Below are positions 36,944 to 49,190 of a DNA stretch of 64,000 nt, in pieces. The translations under genes and the position numbers were made by a program. Source of the DNA: Heracleum sosnowskyi (lineage: Eukaryota; Streptophyta; Magnoliopsida; Apiales; Apiaceae); the NCBI GenBank assembly GCA_030848705.1, contig CM061238.1, positions 60,737,133-60,801,132 of the forward strand, in the 5' to 3' direction. The notes beneath the pieces are model-generated. The model worked only from the letters and a program-made list of their open reading frames with translations, had not been told where the DNA came from and ran no database searches. Position 1 is the first letter of the stretch. Each line of letters begins with the position of its first letter.

Positions 36944-39463
36944 AGAAAATATCCACAAAATGGCCCGCTTCAATTTTTCCCCATTTTCCTTGTATAGCTC
37001 CCTTTAGAGGTAAACGTAATCGGGCGTCCCCTGGTATCTGCTCCGATTCAGGCACGGACAGCTCCAAATGAAGTTTTCTACAATTCTATAAACCCATAGG
37101 GTCAAACTACGAGAAAATATCCACAAAATGGCCTGCTTCAATTTTTCCCCATTTTCCTTGTATAGCTCCCTTTATAGGTAAACGTAATCGGGCGTCCCCT
37201 GGTATCTGCTCCGATTCAGGCACGGACAGCTCCAAATGAAGTTTTCTGTAATTCTATAAACCCATAGGGTCAAACTACGAGAAAATATCCACAAAATGGC
37301 CCGCTTCAATTTTTCCCCATTTTCCTTGTATAGCTCCCTTTATAGGTAAACGTAATCGGGCGTCCCCTGGTATCTGCTCCGATTCAGGCACGGACAGCTC
37401 CAAATGAAGTTTTCTGCAATTCTATAAACCCATAGGGTCAAACTACGAGAAAATATCCACAAAATGGCCCGCTTCAATTTTCCCCCATTTTCCTTGTATA
37501 GCTCCCTTTAGAGGTAAACGTAATCGGGCGTCCCCTGGTATCTGCTCCGATTCAGGCACGGACAGCTGCAAATGAAGTTTTCTGCAATTCTATAAACCCA
37601 TAGGGTCAAACTACGAGAAAATATCCACAAAATGGTCCGCTTCAATTTTTCCCCATTTTCCTTGTATAGCTCCATTTAGAGGTAAACGTAATCGGGCGTC
37701 CCCTGGTATCTGCTCCGATTCAGGCACGGACAGCTTCAAATGAAGTTTTCTGCAATTCTATAAACCCATAGGGTCAAACTACGAGAAAATATCCACAAAA
37801 TGGCCCGCTTCAATTTTTCCCCATTTTCCTTGTATAGCTCCTTTTAGAGGTAAACGTAATCGGGCGTCCCCCGGTATCTGCTCCGATTCAGGCACGGACA
37901 GCTCCAAATGATGTTTTCTACAATTCTATAAACCCATAGGGTCAAACTACGAGAAAATATCCACAAAATGGCCTGCTTCAATTTTTCCCCATTTTCCTTG
38001 TATAGCTCCCTTTATAGGTAAACGTAATCGGGCGTCCCCTGGTATCTGCTCCGATTCAGGCACGGACAGCTCCAAATGAAGTTTTCTGCAATTCTATTAA
38101 CCCATAGGGTCAAACTACGAGAAAATATCCACAAAATGGCCCGCTTCAATTTTCCCCCATTTTCCTTGTATAGCTCCCTTTAGAGGTAAACGTAATCGGG
38201 CGTCCCCTGGTATCTGCTCCGATTCAGGCACGGACAGCTCCAAATGAAGTTTTCTGTAATTCTATAAACCCATAGGGTCAAACTACGAGAAAATATCCAC
38301 AAAATGGCCCGCTTCAATTTTCCCCCATTTTCCTTGTATAGCTCCCTTTAGAGGTAAACGTAATCGGGCGTCCCCTGATATCTGCTCCGATTCAGGCACG
38401 GACAGCTCCAAATGAAGTTTTCTGTAATTCTATAAACCCATAGGGTCGAACTACGAGAAAATATCCACAAAATGGCCCGCTTCAGTTTTTCCCCATTTTC
38501 CTTGTATAGCTCCCTTTAGAGGTAAACGTAATCGGGCGTCCCCTGGTATCTGCTCCGATTCAGGCACGGATAGCTCCAAATGAAGTTTTCTGTAATTCAA
38601 TAAACCCATAGGGTCAAACTACGAGAAAATATCCACGAAATGGCCCGCTTCAATTTTTCCCCATTTTCCTTGTATAGCTCCCTTTATAGGTAAACGTAAT
38701 CGGGCGTCCCCTGGTATCTGCTCCGATTCAGGCACGGACAGATCCAAATGAAGTTTTCTGCGATTCTATAAACCCATAGGGTCAAACTACGAGAAAATAT
38801 CCACAAAATGGCCCGCTTCAATTTTCCCCCATTTTCCTTGTATAGCTCCCTTTAGAGGTAAACGTAATCGGGCGTCCCCTGGTATCTGCTCCGATTCAGG
38901 CACGGACAGCTGCAAATGAAGTTTTCTGCAATTCTATAAACCCATAGGGTCAAACTACGAGAAAATATCCACAAAATGGTCCGCTTCAATTTTTCCCCAT
39001 TTTCCTTATATAGCTCCCTTTAGAGGTAAACGTAATCGGGCGTCTCCTGGTATCTGCTCCGATTCAGGCACGGACAGCTTCAAATGAAGTTTTCTGCAAT
39101 TCTATAAACCCATAGGGTCAAACTACGAGAAAATATCCACAAAATGGCCCGCTTCAATTTTTCCCCATTTTCCTTGTATAGCTCCCTTTAGAGGTAAACG
39201 TAATCGGGCGTCCCCTGGTATCTGCTCCGATTCAGGCACGGACAGCTCCAAATGAAGTTTTCTACAATTCTATAAACCCATAGGGTCAAACTACGAGAAA
39301 ATATCCACAAAATGGCCTGCTTCAATTTTTCCCCATTTTCCTTGTATAGCTCCCTTTATAGGTAAACGTAATCGGGCGTCCCCTGGTATCTGCTCCGATT
39401 CAGGCACGGACAGCTCCAAATGAAGTTTTCTGCAATTCTATAAACCCATAGGGTCAAACTATG
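35096..39463 (+). repeat. Tandem duplication, 2 x 2184 bp (13-mer)
   Basis: Units 35096-37279 and 37280-39463 abut. Paired marks 2184 bp apart: TCCTTTTAGA at 35655/37839 and TGCGATTCTA at 36575/38759. The right unit has private changes CTCCATTTAG near 37670, CTATTAACC near 38095, TTCAGTTTTT near 38481, ATCCACGAAA near 38631, CAGATCC near 38741 and CCTTATATAG near 39004. The match fails at 34928 against 37112 and at 37280 against 39464. Confidence 0.87.
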
Positions 39464-42400
39464 AGAAAATATCCACAAAATGGCCCGCTTCAATTTTCCC
39501 CCATTTTCCTTGTATAGCTCCCTTTAGAGGTAAACGTAATCGGGCGTCCCCTGGTATCTGCTGCGATTAAGGCACGGACAGCTCCAAATGAAGTTTTCTG
39601 TAATTCTATAAACCCATAGGGTCAAACTACGAGAAAATATCCACAAAATGGCCCGCTTCAATTTCCCCCATTTTCCTTGTATAGCTCCCTTTAGAGGTAA
39701 ACGTAATCGGGCGTCCCCTGATATCTGCTGCGATTCAGGCACGGACAGCTTCAAATGAAGTTTTCTGCAATTCTATAAACCCATAGGGTCAAACTACGAG
39801 AAAATATCCACAAAATGGCCCGCTTCAATTTTTCCCCATTTTCCTTGTATAGCTCCCTTTAGAGGTAAACGTAATCGGGCGTCCCCTGGTATCTGCTCCG
39901 ATTCAGGCACGGACAGCTCCAAATGAAGTTTTCTACAATTCTATAAACCCATAGGGTCAAACTACGAGAAAATATCCACAAAATGGCCTGCTTCAATTTT
40001 TCCCCATTTTCCTTGTATAGCTCCCTTTATAGGTAAACGTAATCGGGCGTCCCCTGGTATCTGCTCCGATTCAGGCACGGACAGCTCCAAATGAAGTTTT
40101 CTGCAATTCTATAAACCCATAGGGTCAAACTACGAGAAAATATCCACAAAATGGCCCGCTTCAATTTTCCCCCATTTTCCTTGTATAGCTCCCTTTAGAG
40201 GTAAACGTAATCGGGCGTCCCCTGGTATCTGCTGCGATTCAGGCACGGACAGCTCCAAATGAAGTTTTCTGTAATTCTATAAACCCATAGGGTCAAACTA
40301 CGAGAAAATATCCACAAAATGGCCCGCTTCAATTTTCCCCCATTTTCCTTGTATAGCTCCCTTTAGAGGTAAACGTAATCGGGCGTCCCCTGATATCTGC
40401 TCCGATTCAGGCACGGACAGCTCCAAATGAAGTTTTCTGTAATTCTATAAACCCATAGGGTTGAACTACGAGAAAATATCCACAAAATGGCCCGCTTCAA
40501 TTTTTCCCCATTTTCCTTGTATAGCTCCCTTTAGAGGTAAACGTAATCGGGCGTCCCCTGGTAGCTGCTCCGATTCAGGCACGGACAGCTCCAAATGAAG
40601 TTTTCTGTAATTCTATAAACCCATAGGGTCAAACTACGAGAAAATATCCACAAAATGGCCCGCTTCAATTTTTCCCCATTTTCCTTGTATAGCTCCCTTT
40701 ATAGGTAAACGTAATCGGGCGTCCCCTGGTATCTGCTCCGATTCAGGCACGGACAGCTCCAAATGAAGTTTTCTGCAATTCTATAAACACATAGGGTCAA
40801 ACTATGAGAAAATATCCACAAAATGGCCCGCTTCAATTTTCCCCCATTTTCCTTGTATAGCTCCCTTTAGAGGTAAACGTAATCGGGCGTCCCCTGGTAT
40901 CTGCTCCGATTCAGGCACGGACAGCTCCAAATGAAGTTTTCTGTAATTCTATAAACCCATAGGGTCAAACTACGAGAAAATATCCACAAAATGGCCCGCT
41001 TCAATTTTCCCCCATTTTCCTTGTAAAGCTCCCTTTAGAGGTAAACGTAATCGGGCGTCCTCTGGTATCTGCTCCGATTCAGGCACGGACAGCTCCAAAT
41101 GAAGTTTTCTGCAATTCTATAAACCCATAGGGTCAAACTACGAGAAAATATCCACAAAATGGCCCGCTTCAATTTTCCCCCATTTTCCTTGTATAGCTCC
41201 CTTTAGAGGTAAACGTAATCGGGCGTCCCCTGATATCTGCTCCGATTCAGGCACAGACAGCTCCAAATGAAGTTTTCTGTAATTCTATAAACCCATAGGG
41301 TCGAACTACGAGAAAATATCCACAAAATGGCCCGCTTCAATTTTTCCCCATTTTCCTTGTATAGCTCCCTTTAGAGGTAAACGTAATCGGGCGTCCCCTG
41401 GTATCTGCTCCGATTCAGGCACGGACAGCTCCAAATGAAGTTTTCTGTAATTCTATAAACCCATAGGGTCAAACTACGAGAAAATATCCACAAAATGGCC
41501 CGCTTCAATTTTTCCCCATTTTCCTTGTATAGCTCCCTTTATAGGTAAACGTAATCGGGCGTCCCCTGGTATCTGCTCCGATTCAGGCACGGACAGCTCC
41601 AAATGAAGTTTTCTGCAATTCTATAAACCCATAGGGTCAAACTACGAGAAAATATCCACAAAATGGCCCGCTTCAATTTTCCCCCATTTTCCTTGTATAG
41701 CTCCCTTTAGAGGTAAACGTAATCGGGCGTCCCCTGGTATCTGCTCCGATTCAGGCACGGACAGCTCCAAATGAAGTTTTCTGTAATTCTATAAACCCAT
41801 AGGGTCAAACTACGAGAAAATATCCACAAAATGGCCCGCTTCAATTTTCCCCCATTTTCCTTGTATAGCTCCCTTTAGAGGTAAACGTAATCGGGCGTCC
41901 CCTGATATCTGCTCCGATTCAGGCACGGACAGCTCCAAATGAAGTTTTCTGTAATTCTATAAACCCATAGGGTCGAACTACGAGAAAATATCCACAAAAT
42001 GGCCCGCTTCAATTTTTCCCCATTTTCCTTGTATAGCTCCCTTTAGAGGTAAACGTAATCGGGCGTCCCCTGGTATCTACTCCGATCCAAGCACGGACAG
42101 CTCCAAATGAAGTTTTCTGTAATTCTATAAACCCATAGGGTCAAACTACGAGAAAATATCCACAAAATGGCCCGCTTCAATTTTCCCCCATTTTCCTTGT
42201 ATAGCTCCCTTTAGAGGTAAACGTAATCGGGCGTCCCCTGGTATCTGCTCCGATTCAGGCACGGACAGCTCCAAATGAAGTTTTCTGTAATTCTATAAAC
42301 CCATAGGGTCAAACTACGAGAAAATATCCACAAAATGGCCCGCTTCAATTTTCCCCCATTTTCCTTGTAAAGCTCCCTTTAGAGGTAAACGTAATCGGGC

Positions 42401-43158
42401 GTCCCCTGGTATCTGCTCCGATTCAGGCACGGACAGATCCAAATGAAGTTTTCTGTAATTCTATAAACCCATAGGGTCAAACTACGAGAAAATATCCACA
42501 AAATGGCCTGCTTCAATTTTCCCCCATTTTCCTTGTATAGCTCCCTTTAGAGGTAAACGTAATCGGGCGTCCCCTGATAGCTGCTCCGATTCAGGCACGG
42601 ACAGCTCCAAATGAAGTTTTCTGTAATTCTATAAACCCATAGGGTCAAACTACGAGAAAATATCCACAAAATGGCCCGCTTCAATTTTTCCCCATTTTCC
42701 TTGTATAGCTCCCTTTATAGGTAAACGTAATCGGGCGTCCCCTGGTATCTGCTCCGATTCAGGCACGGACAGCTCCAAATGAAGTTTTCTGTAATTCTAT
42801 AAACCCATAGGGTCAAACTACGAGAAAATATCCAAAAAATGGCCCGCTTCAATTTTCCCCCATTTTCCTTGTATAGCCCCCTTTAGAGGTAAACGTAATC
42901 GGGCGTCCCCTGATATCTGCTCCGATTCAGGCACGGACAGCTCCAAATGAAGTTTTCTGTAATTCTATAAACCCATAGGGTCGAACTACGAGAAAATATC
43001 CACAAAATGGCCCGCTTCAAATTTTCCCCATTTTCCTTGTATAGCTCCCTTTTGAGGTAAACGTAATCGGGCGTCCCCTGGTATCTGCTCCGATTCAGGC
43101 ACGGACAGCTCCAAATGAAGTTTTCTGTAATTCTATAAACCCATAGGGTCAAACTACG
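39464..43158 (+). repeat. Short-unit domain built from M4-M7
   Basis: M5-M6-M7-M4 runs recur: 40303-40974, 41143-41814 and from 41815. A TAAAGC variant (position 52) first appears near 41026 and again near 42369. The CTGATAGC + GGCCTGC class, common further right, first appears at 42487. The CTGCTGCGATT variant is confined to about 39.56-40.24 kb. The monomer at 39632 begins as M5, lacks one T (CAATTTCCCCCA) and ends as M1 (AGCTTC), so it is a hybrid. Many private changes occur, such as CTACTCCGATCCAAG near 42077. Confidence 0.8.
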
Positions 43159-45995
43159 AGAAAATATCCACAAAATGGCCCGCTTCAATTTTTCCCCATT
43201 TTCCTTGTATGGCTTCCTTTATAGGTAAACGTAATCGGGCGTCCCTTGGTATCTGCTCCGATTCAGGCACGGACAGCTCCAAATGAAGTTTTCTGCAATT
43301 CTATAAACCCATAGAGTCAAACTACGAGAAAATATCCACAAAATGGCCCGCTTCAATTTTCCCCCATTTTCCTTGTATAGCTCCCTTTAGAGGTAAACGT
43401 AATCGGGCGTCCCCTGGTATCTGCTCCGATTCAGGCACGGACAGCTCCAAATGAAGTTTTCTGTAATTCTATAAACCCATAGGGTCAAACTACGAGAAAA
43501 TATCCACAAAATGGCCCGCTTCAATTTTTCCCCCATTTTCCTTGTAAAGCTCCCTTTAGAGGTAAACGTAATCGGGCGTCCCCTGGTATCTGCTCCGATT
43601 CAGGCACAGACAACTTCAAATGAAGTTTTCTACAATTCTATAAACCCATAGGGTCAAACTACGAGTAAATATCCACAAAATGGCCCGCTTCAATTTTTCC
43701 CCATTTTCCTTGTATAGCTCCCTTTAGAGGTAAACGTAATCGGGCGTCCCTTGATATCTGCTCCGATTCAGGCACGGACAGCTCCAAATGAAGTTTTCTG
43801 TAATTCTATAAACCCATAGGGTAAAATGGCCCGCTTCAATTTTTCCCCATTTTCCTTGTATAGCTCCCTTTAGAGGTAAACGTAATCGGGCGTCCCCTGG
43901 TATCTGCTCCGATTCAGGCACGGACAGCTCCAAATGAAGTTTTCTGTAATTCTATAAACCCATAGGGTCAAACTACGAGAAAATATCCACAAAATGGCCC
44001 GCTTCAATTTTTCCCCATTTTCCTTGTATAGCTCCCTTTTGAGGTAAACGTAATCGGGCGTCCCCTGGTATCTGCTCCGATTCAGGCACGGACAGCTCCA
44101 AATGAAGTTTTCTGTAATTCTATAAACCCATAGGGTCAAACTACGAGAAAATATCCACAAAATGGCCCGCTTCAATTTTTCCCCATTTTCCTTGTATAGC
44201 TCCCTTTATAGGTAAACGTAATCGGGCGTCCCCTGGTATCTGCTCCGATTCAGGCACGGACAGCTCCAAATGAAGTTTTCTGCAATTCTATAAACCCATA
44301 GGGTCAAACTACGAGAAAATATCCACAAAATGGCCCGCTTCAATTTTCCCCCATTTTCCTTGTATAGCTCCCTTTAGAGGTAAACGTAATCGGGCGTCCC
44401 CTGGTATCTGCTCCGATTCAGGCACGGACAGCTCCAAATAAAGTTTTCTGTAATTCTATAAACCCATAGGGTCAAACTACGAGAAAATATCCACAAAATG
44501 GCCCGCTTCAATTTTTCCCCCATTTTCCTTGTAAAGCTCCCTTTAGAGGTAAACGTAATCGGGCGTCCCCTGGTATCTGCTCCGATTCAGGCACAGACAG
44601 CTTCAAATGAAGTTTTTTACAATTCTATAAACCCATAGGGTCAAACTACGAGTAAATATCCACAAAATGGCCCGCTTCAATTTTTCCCCATTTTCCTTGT
44701 ATAGCTCCCTTTATAGGTAAACGTAATCGGGCGTCCCCTGGTATCTGCTCCGATTCAGGCACGGACAGCTCCAAATGAAGTTTTCTGCAATTCTATAAAC
44801 CCATAGGGTCGAACTACGAGAAAATATCCACAAAATGGCCCGCTTCAATTTTCCCCCATTTTCCTTGTATAGCTCCCTTTAGAGGTAAACGTAATCGGGC
44901 GTCCCCTGGTATCTGCTCCGATTCAGGCACGGACAGCTCCAAATGAAGTTTTCTGTAATTCTATAAACCCATAGGGTCAAACTACGAGAAAATATCCACA
45001 AAATGGCCCGCTTCAATTTTTCCCCCATTTTCCTTGTAAAGCTCCCTTTAGAGGTAAACGTAATCGGGCGTCCCCTGGTATCTGCTCCGATTCAGGCACA
45101 GACAGCTTCAAATGAAGTTTTCTACAATTCTATAAACCCATAGGGTCAAACTACGAGTAAATATCCACAAAATGGCCCGCTTCAATTTTTCCCCATTTTC
45201 CTTGTATAGCTCCCTTTATAGGTAAACGTAATCGGGCATCCCCTGGTATCTGCTCCGATTCAGGCACGGACAGCTCCAAATGAAGTTTTCTGCAATTCTA
45301 TAAACCCATAGGGTCAAACTACGAGAAAATATCCACAAAATGTCCCGCTTCAATTTTCCCCCATTTTCCTTGTATAGCTCCCTTTAGAGGTAAACGTAAT
45401 CGGGCGTCCCTTGATATCTGCTCCGATTCAGGCACGGACAGCTCCAAATGAAGTTTTCTGTAATTCTATAAACCCATAGGGTCGAACTACGAGAAAATAT
45501 CCACAAAATGGCCCGCTTCAATTTTTCCCCATTTTCCTTGTATAGCTCCCTTTAGAGGTAAACGTAATCGGGCGTCCCCTGGTATCTGCTCCGATTCAGG
45601 CACGGACAGCTCCAAATGAAGTTTTCTGTAATTCTATAAACCCATAGGGTCAAACTACGAGAAAATATCCACAAAATGGCCCGCTTCAATTTTTCCCCAT
45701 TTTCCTTGTATAGCTCCCTTTTGAGGTAAACGTAATCGGGCGTCCCCTGGTATCTGCTCCGATTCAGGCACGGACAGCTCCAAATGAAGTTTTCTGTAAT
45801 TCTATAAACCCATAGGGTCAAACTACGAGAAAATATCCACAAAATGGCCCGCTTCAATTTTTCCCCATTTTCCTTGTATAGCTCCCTTTATAGGTAAACG
45901 TAATCGGGCGTCCCCTGGTATCTGCTCCGATTCAGGCACGGACAGCTCCAAATGAAGTTTTCTGCAATTCTATAAACCCATAGGGTCAAACTACG
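43159..45995 (+). repeat. Left copy of a 3173/3195-bp-offset duplication
   Basis: It matches 46332-49190. Before 43823 the offset is 3173 bp (GGCTTCCTTT at 43211/46384; CAGGCACAGA at 43601/46774). After it the offset is 3195 bp (T63 monomers and TGTCCCGC, 45341/48536). The change equals the 22-bp deletion found only in this copy. The block carries three 169-bp monomers. Confidence 0.9.
43823..43825 (+). other. 22-bp deletion in a monomer
   Basis: CCCATAGGGT is followed directly by AAAATGGCCC. The 22 bases normally between them, from CAAACTACG to ATCCAC, are missing. No microhomology is visible at the junction. This is the largest indel I found, and it is absent from the duplicate copy near 46996. 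Confidence 0.93.
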
Positions 45996-46331
45996 AGAAA
46001 ATATCCACAAAATGTCCCGCTTCAATTTTCCCCCATTTTCCTTGTATAGCTCCCTTTAGAGGTAAACGTAATCGGGCGTCCCTTGATATCTGCTCCGATT
46101 CAGGCACGGACAGCTCCAAATGAAGTTTTCTGTAATTCTATAAACCCATAGGGTCGAACTACGAGAAAATATCCACAAAATGGCCCGCTTCAATTTTTCC
46201 CCATTTTCCTTGTATAGCTCCCTTTAGAGGTAAACGTAATCGGGCGTCCCCTGGTATCTGCTCCGATTCAGGCACGGACAGCTCCAAATGAAGTTTTCTG
46301 TAATTCTATAAACCCATAGGGTCAAACTACG

Positions 46332-49190
46332 AGAAAATATCCACAAAATGGCCCGCTTCAATTTTTCCCCATTTTCCTTGTATGGCTTCCTTTATAGGTA
46401 AACGTAATCGGGCGTCCCTTGGTATCTGCTCCGATTCAGGCACGGACAGCTCCAAATGAAGTTTTCTGCAATTCTATAAACCCATAGAGTCAAACTACGA
46501 GAAAATATCCACAAAATGGCCCGCTTCAATTTTCCCCCATTTTCCTTGTATAGCTCCCTTTAGAGGTAAACGTAATCGGGCGTCCCCTGGTATCTGCTCC
46601 GATTCAGGCACGGACAGCTCCAAATGAAGTTTTCTGTAATTCTATAAACCCATAGGGTCAAACTACGAGAAAATATCCACAAAATGGCCCGCTTCAATTT
46701 TTCCCCCATTTTCCTTGTAAAGCTCCCTTTAGAGGTAAACGTAATCGGGCGTCCCCTGGTATCTGCTCCGATTCAGGCACAGACAACTTCAAATGAAGTT
46801 TTCTACAATTCTATAAACCCATAGGGTCAAACTACGAGTAAATATCCACAAAATGGCCCGCTTCAATTTTTCCCCATTTTCCTTGTATAGCTCCCTTTAG
46901 AGGTAAACGTAATCGGGCGTCCCTTGATATCTGCTCCGATTCAGGCACGGACAGCTCCAAATGAAGTTTTCTGTAATTCTATAAACCCATAGGGTCGAAC
47001 TACGAGAAAATATCCACAAAATGGCCCGCTTCAATTTTTCCCCATTTTCCTTGTATAGCTCCCTTTAGAGGTAAACGTAATCGGGCGTCCCCTGGTATCT
47101 GCTCCGATTCAGGCACGGACAGCTCCAAATGAAGTTTTCTGTAATTCTATAAACCCATAGGGTCAAACTACGAGAAAATATCCACAAAATGGCCCGCTTC
47201 AATTTTTCCCCATTTTCCTTGTATAGCTCCCTTTTGAGGTAAACGTAATCGGGCGTCCCCTGGTATCTGCTCCGATTCAGGCACGGACAGCTCCAAATGA
47301 AGTTTTCTGTAATTCTATAAACCCATAGGGTCAAACTACGAGAAAATATCCACAAAATGGCCCGCTTCAATTTTTCCCCATTTTCCTTGTATAGCTCCCT
47401 TTATAGGTAAACGTAATCGGGCGTCCCCTGGTATCTGCTCCGATTCAGGCACGGACAGCTCCAAATGAAGTTTTCTGCAATTCTATAAACCCATAGGGTC
47501 AAACTACGAGAAAATATCCACAAAATGGCCCGCTTCAATTTTCCCCCATTTTCCTTGTATAGCTCCCTTTAGAGGTAAACGTAATCGGGCGTCCCCTGGT
47601 ATCTGCTCCGATTCAGGCACGGACAGCTCCAAATAAAGTTTTCTGTAATTCTATAAACCCATAGGGTCAAACTACGAGAAAATATCCACAAAATGGCCCG
47701 CTTCAATTTTTCCCCCATTTTCCTTGTAAAGCTCCCTTTAGAGGTAAACGTAATCGGGCGTCCCCTGGTATCTGCTCCGATTCAGGCACAGACAGCTTCA
47801 AATGAAGTTTTCTACAATTCTATAAACCCATAGGGTCAAACTACGAGTAAATATCCACAAAATGGCCCGCTTCAATTTTTCCCCATTTTCCTTGTATAGC
47901 TCCCTTTATAGGTAAACGTAATCGGGCGTCCCCTGGTATCTGCTCCGATTCAGGCACGGACAGCTCCAAATGAAGTTTTCTGCAATTCTATAAACCCATA
48001 GGGTCGAACTACGAGAAAATATCCACAAAATGGCCCGCTTCAATTTTCCCCCATTTTCCTTGTATAGCTCCCTTTAGAGGTAAACGTAATCGGGCGTCCC
48101 CTGGTATCTGCTCCGATTCAGGCACGGACAGCTCCAAATGAAGTTTTCTGTAATTCTATAAACCCATAGGGTCAAACTACGAGAAAATATCCACAAAATG
48201 GCCCGCTTCAATTTTTCCCCCATTTTCCTTGTAAAGCTCCCTTTAGAGGTAAACGTAATCGGGCGTCCCCTGGTATCTGCTCCGATTCAGGCACAGACAG
48301 CTTCAAATGAAGTTTTCTACAATTCTATAAACCCATAGGGTCAAACTACGAGTAAATATCCACAAAATGGCCCGCTTCAATTTTTCCCCATTTTCCTTGT
48401 ATAGCTCCCTTTATAGGTAAACGTAATCGGGCATCCCCTGGTATCTGCTCCGATTCAGGCACGGACAGCTCCAAATGAAGTTTTCTGCAATTCTATAAAC
48501 CCATAGGGTCAAACTACGAGAAAATATCCACAAAATGTCCCGCTTCAATTTTCCCCCATTTTCCTTGTATAGCTCCCTTTAGAGGTAAACGTAATCGGGC
48601 GTCCCTTGATATCTGCTCCGATTCAGGCACGGACAGCTCCAAATGAAGTTTTCTGTAATTCTATAAACCCATAGGGTCGAACTACGAGAAAATATCCACA
48701 AAATGGCCCGCTTCAATTTTTCCCCATTTTCCTTGTATAGCTCCCTTTAGAGGTAAACGTAATCGGGCGTCCCCTGGTATCTGCTCCGATTCAGGCACGG
48801 ACAGCTCCAAATGAAGTTTTCTGTAATTCTATAAACCCATAGGGTCAAACTACGAGAAAATATCCACAAAATGGCCCGCTTCAATTTTTCCCCATTTTCC
48901 TTGTATAGCTCCCTTTTGAGGTAAACGTAATCGGGCGTCCCCTGGTATCTGCTCCGATTCAGGCACGGACAGCTCCAAATGAAGTTTTCTGTAATTCTAT
49001 AAACCCATAGGGTCAAACTACGAGAAAATATCCACAAAATGGCCCGCTTCAATTTTTCCCCATTTTCCTTGTATAGCTCCCTTTATAGGTAAACGTAATC
49101 GGGCGTCCCCTGGTATCTGCTCCGATTCAGGCACGGACAGCTCCAAATGAAGTTTTCTGCAATTCTATAAACCCATAGGGTCAAACTACG
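46332..49190 (+). repeat. Right copy of the 3173/3195-bp-offset duplication
   Basis: This is the partner of 43159-45995, with the full-length monomer where the left copy has the 22-bp deletion. It shares GGCTTCC, CATAGAGTC, CAGACAACTTC, AAATAAAG, GGGCATCCCC and TGTCCCGC with the left copy. The match ends near 49190: the next TGTCCCGC of the left copy (46013) has GGCCCGC at 49208. Confidence 0.9.

Larger units (their letters stand above)
31570..39463 (+). repeat. 8-mer HOR domain (M2-M9, 1344 bp)
   Basis: From M3 at 31570 the order is M3-M9, then a CTACAA monomer, then M3 again at 32914, giving a 1344-bp unit. M10-M15 are absent throughout. The CTACAA monomer often has the private combination CTCCTTTTAG, CCCCCGG and AAATGATG (32801, 35655, 37839). 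Other marks shared between units are GCCCCGATTC (near 32507 and 35361), CTGCGATTC (33720, 36574, 38758) and GGATAGCTCC. One short unit at about 36.94-37.62 kb skips M4-M6: the monomer at 37112 starts as M3 and ends with CTGTAA before M7. Confidence 0.85.
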
